A DNA stretch of 64,000 nt from DASVUC01 sp038237225 (GCA_038237225.1 JBBRYX010000022.1:24236-88235), one strand, 5' to 3'; counted from the stretch's first letter, positions 14,954-22,920 are shown. A program made the numbers and translations. Notes: generated from the letters alone by a model not told the origin.

Positions 14954-14973
14954 GTTCTATCACGATCATGCAC
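14928..14973. promoter_or_regulatory. Candidate operator flanking the BMC promoter
   Basis: GTGCATTATC (14928-14937) and GATCATGCAC (14964-14973) are inverted copies with one mismatch, placed on either side of the -35 box and overlapping the -10. A DeoR dimer or tetramer could bind both arms and loop over the promoter. This is inference from position and symmetry only. Confidence 0.4.
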
Positions 14974-15030
14974 CCGCGATTTCCCGTCTTCCGATCGTCA
15001 ATGACTCAATCGCCCCATCCTCAATCCCCC

Positions 15031-15393
15031 TCAATTCCCCCGATATTCGCAAACGCTCGTGCAAGTCTCATGCACCACAACTGCCGCCAGCGTAGGCAAC
15101 TCCCCCTTCAGCCGCTCCCAAATCCACCGCGCCAAAACCTCGCTCGTCGGATTCGAAAGCCCGTCGATGTCATTCAGATAGAAATGATCGAGCCGTTTCA
15201 CCAAAGGCTCCGCGGCCTTTTTGATGTCCCCATAATCGATCAAATACCCTCTCGATTCATCGACTTCTCCCTCCACAACCACCTCAAACCGAAACGAATG
15301 CCCATGCAACCGCCGGCACTTATGCCCTTCCGGAAACGTCGGAAGATCATGCGCTGCCTCAAAATGAAATGTCTTCGACAACCGAACTCGCAT
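15031..15393 (-). CDS. queD: 6-carboxytetrahydropterin synthase QueD
   Basis: 120 residues from the ATG at 15393. QueD converts dihydroneopterin triphosphate to 6-carboxytetrahydropterin, an early step to queuosine in tRNA. Zinc and catalytic residues are visible: FEAAHDLP, the CRRLHGHSF segment with the catalytic Cys and HxH pair, LIDYGDIK, LDHFYLND, and HETCTS near the end. The preceding gene queE makes the next intermediate, so the two form a small operon separated by 44 bases. That gap is mostly a TCTTGCC tandem repeat placed right at the ribosome-binding region. Confidence 0.92.
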   Translation of the reverse strand: MRVRLSKTFHFEAAHDLPTFPEGHKCRRLHGHSFRFEVVVEGEVDESRGYLIDYGDIKKAAEPLVKRLDHFYLNDIDGLSNPTSEVLARWIWERLKGELPTLAAVVVHETCTSVCEYRGN

Positions 15394-15402
15394 CAGACTT
15401 CC

Positions 15403-15432
15403 TCTTGCCTCTTGCCTCTTGCCTCTTGCCTC
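15403..15432. repeat. 7-bp tandem repeat before queD
   Basis: TCTTGCC repeated about four times. On the coding strand it gives GAGGCAA units directly upstream of the queD start, so the number of units would change the spacing or number of GAGG-like ribosome-binding sites. Confidence 0.75.
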
Positions 15433-15437
15433 CCCCA

Positions 15438-16127
15438 CTACGTCCCCTTCCGATTTCCATACAGCTCCACATGCAATCTCGGACAATACCGAAACCCTTC
15501 CCGCTTACAAAGCGCGCTCACCCACTCCGCCCGCGATTGCAACATCGCCACATCCGTCCCCTCCGGCATGAGTAGAACATCCTCCGGCTTCCAGCCGCGC
15601 ACCCTCCCAAGAATCTCCCGAATCTCCGCCAAATCCCCGTCCCCCGACACCACAAACTTTATCTGCATCTCCGGCGCTGTATCAATGAACTTTTGAATGA
15701 CCTCGTGATTAATCCTCGCCTTTTCATGCGCCAAAGCGAACCTCCCATTTTCCCGCTCCCAAGGCGTCGAGTTGGCAAGCTTGGGCGACACGCTTGCCAA
15801 ATCCACCGCCACATCTTTCCAAACGGTCCCGGCTGTTTCCACAGTCACATGCAATCCCGCCCCTCTAAGTTCTGCGCACAACTCCCCCACATCCGAAAAA
15901 ATCATCGGCTCCCCTCCCGTCACCACCACATGCCTTGCGGCAAAACTTCTCACCCGATCCACAATTTCCCCCACGTTCATCACCTCGCCCTCCGGCTCCC
16001 AGGAAGCATAAGGCGTATCACACCACGCGCATCTCAAATTACACCCGCTTGCGCGCACAAAAACGGAAGGGACCCCGACCCGTTTCCCTTCCCCCTGAAT
16101 CGAATAAAAAATCTCCGAAATCTTCAC
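15438..16127 (-). CDS. queE: 7-carboxy-7-deazaguanine synthase QueE
   Basis: 229 residues. A radical SAM enzyme that turns 6-carboxytetrahydropterin into 7-carboxy-7-deazaguanine. Signs: MKISEIFYSIQGEG start, the cluster motif CNLRCAWCDT (CxxxCxxC), VVTGGEPM, and ETAGTVWKDV. The Cys spacing is the standard radical SAM one. Upstream of queD in the same direction; the gene is divergent from mutL with an 87-base gap. Confidence 0.93.
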   Translation of the reverse strand: MKISEIFYSIQGEGKRVGVPSVFVRASGCNLRCAWCDTPYASWEPEGEVMNVGEIVDRVRSFAARHVVVTGGEPMIFSDVGELCAELRGAGLHVTVETAGTVWKDVAVDLASVSPKLANSTPWERENGRFALAHEKARINHEVIQKFIDTAPEMQIKFVVSGDGDLAEIREILGRVRGWKPEDVLLMPEGTDVAMLQSRAEWVSALCKREGFRYCPRLHVELYGNRKGT

Positions 16128-16201
16128 AGCCCAATCTTACCCCACGGCACCCCAACCTTCCTCAGCGCATGCGGGGCAGATGTCTGGCCGCCGCTTTACC
16201 C

Positions 16202-16207
16202 TATAAT
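16202..16207 (+). promoter_or_regulatory. Perfect -10 box of mutL
   Basis: TATAAT ends seven bases before the proposed GTG start of mutL, so transcription would begin at or next to the start codon (leaderless mRNA). No convincing -35 or Shine-Dalgarno sequence was seen. Confidence 0.5.
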
Positions 16208-16214
16208 CCGCCGC

Positions 16215-18059
16215 GTGGAGTTTCGACGCATCCAGCAATTGCCGCCGTCGCTCGTTAACCGCATCGCGGCCGGCGAGGTCATTGAGCGCCCTGCGTCCGT
16301 CGTCAAGGAACTCGTCGAGAACGCACTTGATGCAGGCGCTGCCCACATCACCGTCGAAGTCGAAGACGGCGGCCGGGAGCTGATCCGCATTATCGACGAC
16401 GGCGGAGGGATCCCCGCGTCTGATCTGCCGCTCGCTTTCGCCTCGCACGCCACGAGCAAGCTCACAAGCGACGATGATCTGTTCAACATCAACACGATGG
16501 GGTTTCGCGGCGAAGCGCTCGCGTCCATCGGCTCGGTCTCTCACTCGCGCATGCTGACGCGCACGGGCGATTCCGACGCCGCCTATGAAGTCCACAACCG
16601 GGGCGGCGCGATTTCCGATCCGCAGGCCGCCGCCGGAAACCTCGGCACCGTCATCGAAGTCCGCAACCTCTTCTTCAACATCCCGGCGCGGCGAAAGTTT
16701 TTGAAAGGTACGGGAACGGAGTTCGGGCACATTTCCGAGATGGTCCTGCGGCTCGCGCTGCCGCACCCACAGGTCGCGTTCAAGCTGACGCACCATGGCC
16801 GCGTTTCGCTCGAGCTTCCGCCCACGACACCCGAGCACCGCATGCTTCAGGCCTGGCCGGAGGATTTTCACGAACAGCGCCTGCCGATCGAAGTCCGCGA
16901 TGCCGAGCTTCGCCTGCGCGGCATCATTGGACTGCCGGAACTCGCGCGCCCGACGGCGAAGTACCAGTACCTCTACTTGAACGGCCGATCGATCCGCGAC
17001 CGGTTTATTCAGCACGCGCTGCGAGAATCGTATCGAGGCCTTACTGAGCCGGGACGTCATCCCGCCGCGATCCTGATGATCGAGATTCCACCGCACGATG
17101 TGGACGTGAACGTCCACCCCACCAAATCCGAAGTACGTTTTCGCGACGGCGGCCGAATCCATGGCCTCGTCCTCTCCAGCGTCCGCGAAAAACTCCTCGG
17201 CTCCGACCTCACGCCCAGCGCCATCCCGATGCGCGCGGCGAACGATGAGCCGCGCCAGGACCTGCGGGAAAAACTCGCCAGCTTCTTCCGGGCTGTCCCT
17301 CCGGATGCCGTCGCGCCGTCCGCGCAATCAAATGAGCCTTGGCAACTTCAAACGCCCACCATCCAGTCGCCGCTTCCCCTTCCCACCCGTGGCATGGGCG
17401 TCTCGCCCATGCAGCCTTCACCGACGCCGTCCCTGCAACCTCAAAGCGGTCCTGCGAGCGCTCAAGCGGACATCCAAATCCCCAGATCCTCCGCCCTCCA
17501 ACTCCACAACAGCTACCTCGTCACCGAGTCCGAAGACGGTCTGATCATCATCGACCAGCACGCGCTTCACGAGCGGATCATGTACGAAGACCTGCTCGCC
17601 CGCCTGTCGCGGGGCACGCTTGAGGCGCAGCGCCTGCTGATTCCCGAAACGCTACCGATTTCGTCCTCGCAACTTGCCCTGCTCGACCACATCCAACCCC
17701 TGCTCGCGCGGCTTGGCATCGAAGTCGCGCTCTTCGGACCTGACACGCTCGCCGTTCATTCCTTCCCGTCGTTTCTCGAGAAACTCGGCGCTTCCCAGTT
17801 CGTCGCCGACCTGTTGGAGCGCGGGGAACAGGAACTGCTGGACCTGACGGAGGAGGAGATGCTCCACGAGGTCCTCGACATGATGGCCTGCAAAGCCGCC
17901 ATCAAAGCGGGCGATCCGCTGACGCCGCAGGAGATCGAGTCGCTCCTCGCCCGGCGCGATCTCGTCGAGCGCTCCAGCAACTGCCCGCATGGCCGGCCCA
18001 CGACGCTGCGACTCACGCTTCGGGATCTTGAGAAACAATTCAAGCGCACGGGGTTCTGA
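16215..18059 (+). CDS. mutL: DNA mismatch repair protein MutL (endonuclease type)
   Basis: 614 residues from the GTG at 16215; the frame is open far upstream but only this start gives the family's VEFRRIQQLPPSLVNRIAAGEV beginning. The GHKL ATPase motifs follow: ELVENALDAGA, IDDGGGIP, THE SHATSKL and GFRGEALASIG segments, and the NVHPTKSEVRF end of the N-terminal domain. The C-terminal domain has the latent endonuclease motif DQHALHERIMYE, ACKAAIKAGD and CPHGRP, so this MutL should nick DNA itself, as in bacteria without MutH. The linker contains TRGMGVSPMQ, made by an in-frame palindrome at 17392-17412. Codon use is intermediate between the left and right parts of the window. Confidence 0.93.
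   Translation: MEFRRIQQLPPSLVNRIAAGEVIERPASVVKELVENALDAGAAHITVEVEDGGRELIRIIDDGGGIPASDLPLAFASHATSKLTSDDDLFNINTMGFRGEALASIGSVSHSRMLTRTGDSDAAYEVHNRGGAISDPQAAAGNLGTVIEVRNLFFNIPARRKFLKGTGTEFGHISEMVLRLALPHPQVAFKLTHHGRVSLELPPTTPEHRMLQAWPEDFHEQRLPIEVRDAELRLRGIIGLPELARPTAKYQYLYLNGRSIRDRFIQHALRESYRGLTEPGRHPAAILMIEIPPHDVDVNVHPTKSEVRFRDGGRIHGLVLSSVREKLLGSDLTPSAIPMRAANDEPRQDLREKLASFFRAVPPDAVAPSAQSNEPWQLQTPTIQSPLPLPTRGMGVSPMQPSPTPSLQPQSGPASAQADIQIPRSSALQLHNSYLVTESEDGLIIIDQHALHERIMYEDLLARLSRGTLEAQRLLIPETLPISSSQLALLDHIQPLLARLGIEVALFGPDTLAVHSFPSFLEKLGASQFVADLLERGEQELLDLTEEEMLHEVLDMMACKAAIKAGDPLTPQEIESLLARRDLVERSSNCPHGRPTTLRLTLRDLEKQFKRTGF
17392..17412. repeat. Family A palindrome in the MutL linker
   Basis: GCATGGGCGTCTCGCCCATG, identical in its core to the free copies at 13788 and 14159, read in frame as GMGVSPM. 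Confidence 0.88.
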
Positions 18060-18092
18060 TTTTGCCGGCTTCAGTCCACGTGGGCCTGGATT

Positions 18093-18361
18093 TTACAGCC
18101 TGCGGTACACCTCACGCCGGTGTGCGACGCGGATCACAAGGACCACGACCCGGTCTTCCAGAATCGAGCAAATGATCACGTAGTCTTTGCTGGCATGCAC
18201 CCGGCGAAGGTCCGGGTAACCTTCAAGCTGTCGCGAAGGCGTCCGGCGCGGGTCTTCGCTCAGCAGGTCAACCCATCGCGCGCCACGCTCTTCTGCACCT
18301 GCACTGGAAGTTTCTTAAGTTGTCGCTCCGCCGCGAGCGTGAACTGGGTTGCGTATGCCAT
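18093..18361 (-). pseudogene. RelE/ParE-type toxin, frameshifted
   Basis: The ATG at 18361 starts MAYATQFTLAAERQLKKLPV, the usual RelE/ParE beginning, but this frame ends after 33 codons. The rest of the toxin continues in another frame: WVDLLSEDPRRTPSRQLEGY, then RVHASKDYVIICSILEDRVV and VAHRREVYRRL to the stop at 18093. The total of 269 bases is one short of 90 codons, so a single missing base near 18270-18290 explains the break. Two bases separate it from the antitoxin stop. Either the toxin is dead or the base is a sequencing error. Confidence 0.8.
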
Positions 18362-18363
18362 CC

Positions 18364-18564
18364 TCAAAGCCCCAGATCCGCTTTGACTTTGGTCCAGTTC
18401 CTGGCCTTGCCCGTTCGACGGTAATGGCGCAGCTCCTTCATGGCGTCCCGCGCCACCGCGGGCCGAATCTCGCTCCCTTCGCCGCGCTGCCGCAGCTTCA
18501 GAAAATCCCGTTCTCGCAGAAGAACGAAACGGTGCTTGCCAATCGTCAGAGTTTGCACGGTCAT
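18364..18564 (-). CDS. Antitoxin paired with the RelE-type toxin
   Basis: 66 residues from the ATG at 18564 (MTVQTLTIGKHRFVLLRERD). The sequence FVLLRERDFLKLRQR followed by a basic C-terminus (RRTGKARNWTKVKADLGL) resembles Phd/RelB-like antitoxins, with the DNA-binding part first and a toxin-wrapping tail last. It directly precedes the toxin frame, the normal order. It is intact although the toxin is not. Confidence 0.65.
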   Translation of the reverse strand: MTVQTLTIGKHRFVLLRERDFLKLRQRGEGSEIRPAVARDAMKELRHYRRTGKARNWTKVKADLGL

Positions 18565-18699
18565 CGGTCCACCTTGTCGATCACCCGATTGTATATCCAA
18601 TCTCCATAAACGCGAGCGTCGTGGGGTTCGCTTGCGTCTTCCCAGGGCGGCTTCAGGGCGTGGCGAATTGCCTCCGGCCGACATTTGGAAAACCGGGAA

Positions 18700-18723
18700 C
18701 ATGGCCCGCTAAAGCGGGCCATG
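18700..18723. repeat. Family B palindrome
   Basis: CATGGCCCGCTAAAGCGGGC and two further bases, a perfect palindrome around TAAA-like centre, in the gap before the cyclophilin gene. Confidence 0.85.
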
Positions 18724-18814
18724 CCGATGAGGTCGATTCACACGAGTTTCTCACGGGACCCAATTGACATCTCAGCGGATAGAGCCAATCCTTGTGTGAC
18801 AGGAAAGGAACCGA

Positions 18815-19408
18815 ATGAAAACAGTTATCGCTTTTCTCGTTCTCGCAGTTCTTACGCCGGCAGCGTTTGCGCAAGCGACGCAGCCGGTCGAGCGAAAGAC
18901 GTACGACAAGCCGCCGGAGATGAAGATCGATGTCAATAAGAAGTACACGGCGACGCTGGACACGGATAAGGGGAAAATCGTGCTGGAGCTTTATCCGAAG
19001 GAAGCGCCTAAGACGGTGAACAACTTCGTCTTCCTGGCGCGCGAGGGATTTTATAATGACACGATTTTTCATCGCGTGATTCCGGAGTTCATGATCCAGG
19101 CGGGCGATCCGGAAGGTTCTGGGCGCGGCGGACCGGGGTATAAATTTGAAGACGAGACGGGCGACACGAACCCGCACGCTTTCAAAGTCGGGACGCTTGC
19201 GATGGCCAACAGCGGGCCCGCCACCAACGGCTCGCAGTTCTTCATCACCGAGGCGGCGACCAGCCATTTGCAGGGGAAGCACACGATCTTCGGGCAGGTG
19301 AAGGAAGGGCAGGATGTCGTCCATGCGATCGCGACGGCGGAAGCGGATCGAAATGACCGTCCGCGAGATGCGATCCACATAAAGAAGATCGAGATCAAGG
19401 AAGAATAA
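18815..19408 (+). CDS. Secreted cyclophilin-type peptidyl-prolyl isomerase
   Basis: 197 residues with a clear signal peptide (MKTVIAFLVLAVLTPAAFAQ, cut near residue 19), so it acts outside the cytoplasmic membrane. It catalyses cis-trans isomerisation of prolyl bonds during folding. Cyclophilin motifs: APKTVNNFVFLAREGFY, FHRVIPEFMIQAGDP, NSGPATNGSQFFI and HTIFGQVKEGQDVV. The catalytic Arg in FHRVI is kept. It is the first gene right of mutL whose third codon positions are mostly G, the pattern of all plus-strand genes further right. Confidence 0.93.
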   Translation: MKTVIAFLVLAVLTPAAFAQATQPVERKTYDKPPEMKIDVNKKYTATLDTDKGKIVLELYPKEAPKTVNNFVFLAREGFYNDTIFHRVIPEFMIQAGDPEGSGRGGPGYKFEDETGDTNPHAFKVGTLAMANSGPATNGSQFFITEAATSHLQGKHTIFGQVKEGQDVVHAIATAEADRNDRPRDAIHIKKIEIKEE

Positions 19409-19627
19409 AAACGCTGCCGGCGCGGTTTGCAAGGTGTCGGTTAAACCGTTATTCCCGGCCGAATTGGGACGATCGGCAGGGCTTAAACCCGATAACCGCG
19501 CCTGTGGCTCAAATCGCAAGTAAAGATTATAAATAACGCGGAGGACCTGACGTATATATAAAGAGCGGCTGCCACGCGCTGGCGTGGCGTTTGCCGTCTG
19601 AAGGTCAGCACGTCTGGAGCGGTCTGA
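19409..19627 (+). other. Gene-free spacer with an AT-rich stretch
   Basis: No frame is supported. Bases 19500-19560 are unusually AT-rich for this DNA (AAAGATTATAAATAACG, then GTATATATAAAGAG), which may hold the promoter of the following kinase gene. No tRNA or DnaA-box cluster was found. Confidence 0.4.
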
Positions 19628-20542
19628 ATGTTTTTGGGAATGTCTTCGACATCGAGCGCCTCCATGAGCGACCCAGCCCCCCGATCCCCCGCGACTTCGC
19701 TGGGGGGTTATGAGGTCATCCGCATGATCGGCGAGGGGGCGGGGAGCACGATTTACGCGGTATCGGACCCGAACACGCGGCAGGTTTATGCGCTGAAACA
19801 CGTCATTCGAAAGAACGACAAAGACGTTCGGTTTGTCGAGCAGCTTGAGACCGAGCACGAAGTCGGCCAGCTCGTTCGACATCCGGGGCTTCGGCGGACT
19901 TATGATTTGAAGATCAACAAGAGCATGCTTTTCAAGATCACCGAGGGCATCCTGGTGATGGAGCTGTTCGACGGTCGGCCGCTGGAATTCTTCGTTCCCA
20001 AGACCCTCGTTGGGATCGTGGACACGTTCATCAAGACGGCGGAGGCGCTGGATGCGCTGCACTTGCTGAACTACGTGCACTGCGATTTGAAGCCGAACAA
20101 TATTCTTTTGAACGAGCAGGGCGAGGTCAAGGTCATCGATCTCGGTCAGGCGGCAAAGACAGGAACGGCGAAGAGCCGGATCCAGGGGACGCCGGATTAC
20201 ATTTCGCCGGAGCAGGTGAAGTGCCAGCCGGTGACGTTCAAGACGGACGTTTACAATCTGGGCGCGACGATGTACTGGACGCTGACGGGCGGGACGAAGC
20301 TGCCGACGCTGTACACGCTGAAGAAGAGCGACAACAGCATGCTGGTGGATGACCTGATGGCTCCGCCGTCGAAGTTGAACCCGCGGGTGCCGGAGCCGCT
20401 GAGCAACCTGGTGATGGAATGCGTTCGCGTGAATCCGGTGAAGCGGCCGAAGGGGATGGGGGAGATCGCGCGGCGGCTGGAGATCGTTCGTCATGTCCTG
20501 ATGAAGGATCAGGGATCGAGCGCGCAGGCTGTCGTGGCGTGA
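19628..20542 (+). CDS. Ser/Thr protein kinase, single domain
   Basis: 304 residues, almost all kinase domain and no membrane segment, so cytoplasmic. Glycine-rich loop IGEGAGSTIYAV (about 37), the Lys in YALKHVIRK, catalytic loop YVHCDLKPNNILL (about 155), and GTPDYISPEQ activation segment are present. The metal-binding DFG reads DLG (VIDLGQAAK), and HRD reads HCD, as in some divergent bacterial kinases. Activity is therefore likely but the fold is atypical. The start at 19628 has GGAG upstream; ATGs at codons 5 and 13 are alternatives. Confidence 0.88.
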   Translation: MFLGMSSTSSASMSDPAPRSPATSLGGYEVIRMIGEGAGSTIYAVSDPNTRQVYALKHVIRKNDKDVRFVEQLETEHEVGQLVRHPGLRRTYDLKINKSMLFKITEGILVMELFDGRPLEFFVPKTLVGIVDTFIKTAEALDALHLLNYVHCDLKPNNILLNEQGEVKVIDLGQAAKTGTAKSRIQGTPDYISPEQVKCQPVTFKTDVYNLGATMYWTLTGGTKLPTLYTLKKSDNSMLVDDLMAPPSKLNPRVPEPLSNLVMECVRVNPVKRPKGMGEIARRLEIVRHVLMKDQGSSAQAVVA

Positions 20543-20656
20543 TCGTCGCAGTCCATTTCTTCTGAGCATCTTTCCCCCTTTTTGATATCGCGGAACGCGC
20601 CGTGCGAGCGGGGCCGCTAACGGACGGGTGCGCGCGAATGAAATATCATTTTTGCA

Positions 20657-21805
20657 TTATCCTCCGAGGATGGGGATGTCGAAGCGGTCGATGAATTGGT
20701 CTTTGCCGCGACCGCCGTCGAAATTGTCGTCTCGGCGGTCTCCGAAGAGGGTGTCGCTGCCGTCGCCGCCGAAGAGATCGTCATCGTCATTGTCGACGGC
20801 GTCGAGGGTATCGTCGCCGGTGTTTCCCTGAAGGGTATCGCGACCGGAGTCGCCGATGAGGGTATCGTCGTCGAATCCGCCGTCGAGTTGGTCGTCGCCG
20901 GATCCACCGCGGATGGAGTCGTCGTCGTCGCCGCCGAAGAGTTCATCGTCGTCACGGTCGCCGCGGAGGGTATCGTTACCGGCGCCGCCGAGGAGGGTAT
21001 CGTCGCCATTGTCGCCGTTGAGGGTGTCACGGCCGGCGCCAGCGTCGAGTCGGTCGTCACCGTTGAAACCGTCGAGGAGATCAGCGCCGGTTTCGCCGTA
21101 CATTTCATCGGCGAGGGGTCCACCGCGCAAGTCGTCATCTCCGGATCCTCCGTAGAGGGTGTTGATACCGTCGCCGCCGGAGAGGTCGTCGTCGCCGGAG
21201 CCGCCGTCGAGGAGGTCGGAGTTGTCGTCGCCGTCGATGCGGTCGTTATCGTCTTCACCGTAGAGGAGGTCGATTCCGTCGTTTCCGCGGATGAGATCAT
21301 CGCCGCTTCCGGCGTGGACGGTGTCGTTGCCGGCGGAGCCGAAGAGATCGTCTTCGCCGGTGGATCCGAGGAGGGAGTCGCGTCCGGCGCCGCCGATGAT
21401 GGAGTCGTCGCCTTGGTCGCCGCGGAGGGTATCGTTGCCGTTGTTTCCGATGAGTCGGTCGTTGTCGTATCCGCCGAAGAGTCGATCGCGTCCGGTGCCG
21501 CCTTTTAGGAGGTCGTTCCCGGCGTCGCCGTAGACGTTGGCGGGGGTTTTGACGTTCGGGGCGAGGGCGAGCACGTCGTTGCCCTTTTTGCCGGTGATGG
21601 TGATGGAGGAGACGTCGGCAAGGTTGTAGACGCGGTGGTTCGTGTTGTGGTTGACGAGGAGTTGTTTTTTGGAGGGGTCGAATTCGACGATGATGGTGTC
21701 GGCGGCGTTGGTGCCGGTGAGGGTGAGTATGCCGCTTTTGAGGGAGGCGGAGAGGAGCTGGCGTGGCTCGAGGGTTTCGAGGATGGCTGGTTTGATGAGG
21801 TGCAT
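20657..21805 (-). CDS. Secreted RTX-type calcium-binding repeat protein
   Basis: 382 residues. The start contains LEPRQLLSASL (residues 12-22), a motif common near the N-terminus of exported planctomycete proteins. From about residue 95 to 370 it consists of nonapeptide repeats of the GGxGxDxLx type (GGSGDDDLRG, GGDGSDTLFG), roughly thirty copies, which fold into a calcium-filled beta-roll. No catalytic domain is visible, so it may be an adhesin, surface-layer or matrix protein. The start region overlaps in another frame the proline-rich end of the neighbouring gene. Confidence 0.9.
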   Translation of the reverse strand: MHLIKPAILETLEPRQLLSASLKSGILTLTGTNAADTIIVEFDPSKKQLLVNHNTNHRVYNLADVSSITITGKKGNDVLALAPNVKTPANVYGDAGNDLLKGGTGRDRLFGGYDNDRLIGNNGNDTLRGDQGDDSIIGGAGRDSLLGSTGEDDLFGSAGNDTVHAGSGDDLIRGNDGIDLLYGEDDNDRIDGDDNSDLLDGGSGDDDLSGGDGINTLYGGSGDDDLRGGPLADEMYGETGADLLDGFNGDDRLDAGAGRDTLNGDNGDDTLLGGAGNDTLRGDRDDDELFGGDDDDSIRGGSGDDQLDGGFDDDTLIGDSGRDTLQGNTGDDTLDAVDNDDDDLFGGDGSDTLFGDRRDDNFDGGRGKDQFIDRFDIPILGG

Positions 21806-22719
21806 GGGTTTCCTGTTGAGTCTGCATTATGGGAGACAACGGGGCGGGATGGAAGGTTAGGGGTTGCTAAGATACCGTGGGGGTCTTGGGGAGGGAGAGA
21901 GCGGGAAGGAGGGGGGATGTCGAGAGCGGGTGGTGAGTCGTGAGTCGTGACTGGTGAGGGACTGGTGAGGCGTGACTCGTGACCAGAGGAGGGCGATGGG
22001 GGTGGGGATTCGGGGAGCGGGTCATATTGGGGTTCGGGTTCGGTGTCGGCGGTAAGGGGGAAGTTTCTTTGGTGTTCGTCGAGGTGTTCCATGGCTCGGA
22101 GGAGGTCAGGTTCTTCAAGGGGGGCGAAGTGGGGGTCGTCGTGCAGGTGCCACTCGATTTTCTTTTGGCGGGCGACTTGTTCGATGACGCCGGTGGGATC
22201 GGTTGGTTCGTTGGTTGGGGCGAAGCCTTTGGAGCGGGCGTGTGTGAGGATGTTGTTTGCGGCGCGGTTGCGGTAGTTGATGTTGACGTCCTGGAGCTGT
22301 TTTTTGAGTTCGTTGACGGCGTTGTTCATGGTGGCACGGAGGTTCTCGGCGGCTGAGGCGAAGAGTTCCTGGCGTCGGCGTGCGAGAGCGGCGCGGAAGT
22401 AGGGGTTGTAGTTTCGCCACTTGGTGATGGTGGCGCGGTCGGCGCCGATGCGATTAGCGACGTCGGCGTCGACGTGGCCTCGGATGAGGAGCTCGATGGC
22501 GTGGTGGTGTCGCTCTTTGAGGGGTTGGAAGCGTTTTCGCATGCCGATGATGGCGCGGGCGGTTGGGGAGAGGGCGGGGTCGTCGGGCGGGAGCAGGGGG
22601 GTATCGAAAGTGTGGTCGTTTGTGTCGTTATGTGGTGGAATGGGAGGTGAGGAGGATGGAGGGATGGGGGAAGATGAGGGCGCGGACTGAGCGCCATTTG
22701 CGGTGTCATGGTCTGTCAT
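21505..22719 (-). CDS. Helix-turn-helix protein with low-complexity C-terminus
   Basis: 404 residues from the ATG at 22719 (AGGAGA upstream). Residues about 45-110 hold a helix-turn-helix resembling small terminase or transposase-type DNA-binding domains (KERHHHAIELLIRGHVDADV, then IGADRATITKWRNYN), followed by a helical part to about 220. The second half is Ser/Pro/Thr-rich and includes SRLTSPSPVTTHDSPP, made by a GTGACTCGTGAC-type repeat. The last 100 codons lie inside the RTX gene in another frame, so the true end is probably earlier or the frame is open only through composition. Function is not known. Confidence 0.5.
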   Translation of the reverse strand: MTDHDTANGAQSAPSSSPIPPSSSPPIPPHNDTNDHTFDTPLLPPDDPALSPTARAIIGMRKRFQPLKERHHHAIELLIRGHVDADVANRIGADRATITKWRNYNPYFRAALARRRQELFASAAENLRATMNNAVNELKKQLQDVNINYRNRAANNILTHARSKGFAPTNEPTDPTGVIEQVARQKKIEWHLHDDPHFAPLEEPDLLRAMEHLDEHQRNFPLTADTEPEPQYDPLPESPPPSPSSGHESRLTSPSPVTTHDSPPALDIPPPSRSLPPQDPHGILATPNLPSRPVVSHNADSTGNPCTSSNQPSSKPSSHASSSPPPSKAAYSPSPAPTPPTPSSSNSTPPKNNSSSTTTRTTASTTLPTSPPSPSPAKRATTCSPSPRTSKPPPTSTATPGTTS

Positions 22720-22920
22720 GGTCTGGCTCTCCTTTCGCTTAGGGCTGTGGAAAACTCGAAGGTGGTCGTTTAATCCCCCAATTTTGGCGCGTCGATGAAC
22801 CCCGCGATTCCCCTATCTTTTACCTAACAAAAGTGTTTATTGCAACAAAAGAATGGGAAGAAGATTTGGGGAGGGGTCTGGCTAATTTTTTGGGAGCGGG
22901 TTAATTGGGTCGGGGACGAG

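Noticed and set aside
16137..17327. 396-codon frame opposite mutL
   Set aside because: Antisense of the ATPase domain of MutL, with an Arg/Ala/Val composition typical of a shadow.
16215..19627. DnaA-box cluster supporting an origin
   Set aside because: I looked for TTATnCACA-like sequences and found none here. The only close match (TTTCCACA near 15836) is a single site within queE, so the origin idea rests on strand composition alone.
18653..20569. 638-codon frame on the minus strand across the cyclophilin and kinase genes
   Set aside because: Arg/His/Leu-rich antisense running through two real genes and a spacer.
20696..21508. Val/Ala/Gly/Glu-rich frame opposite the RTX gene
   Set aside because: A direct consequence of the repeated GGxGxDxL codons read backwards.
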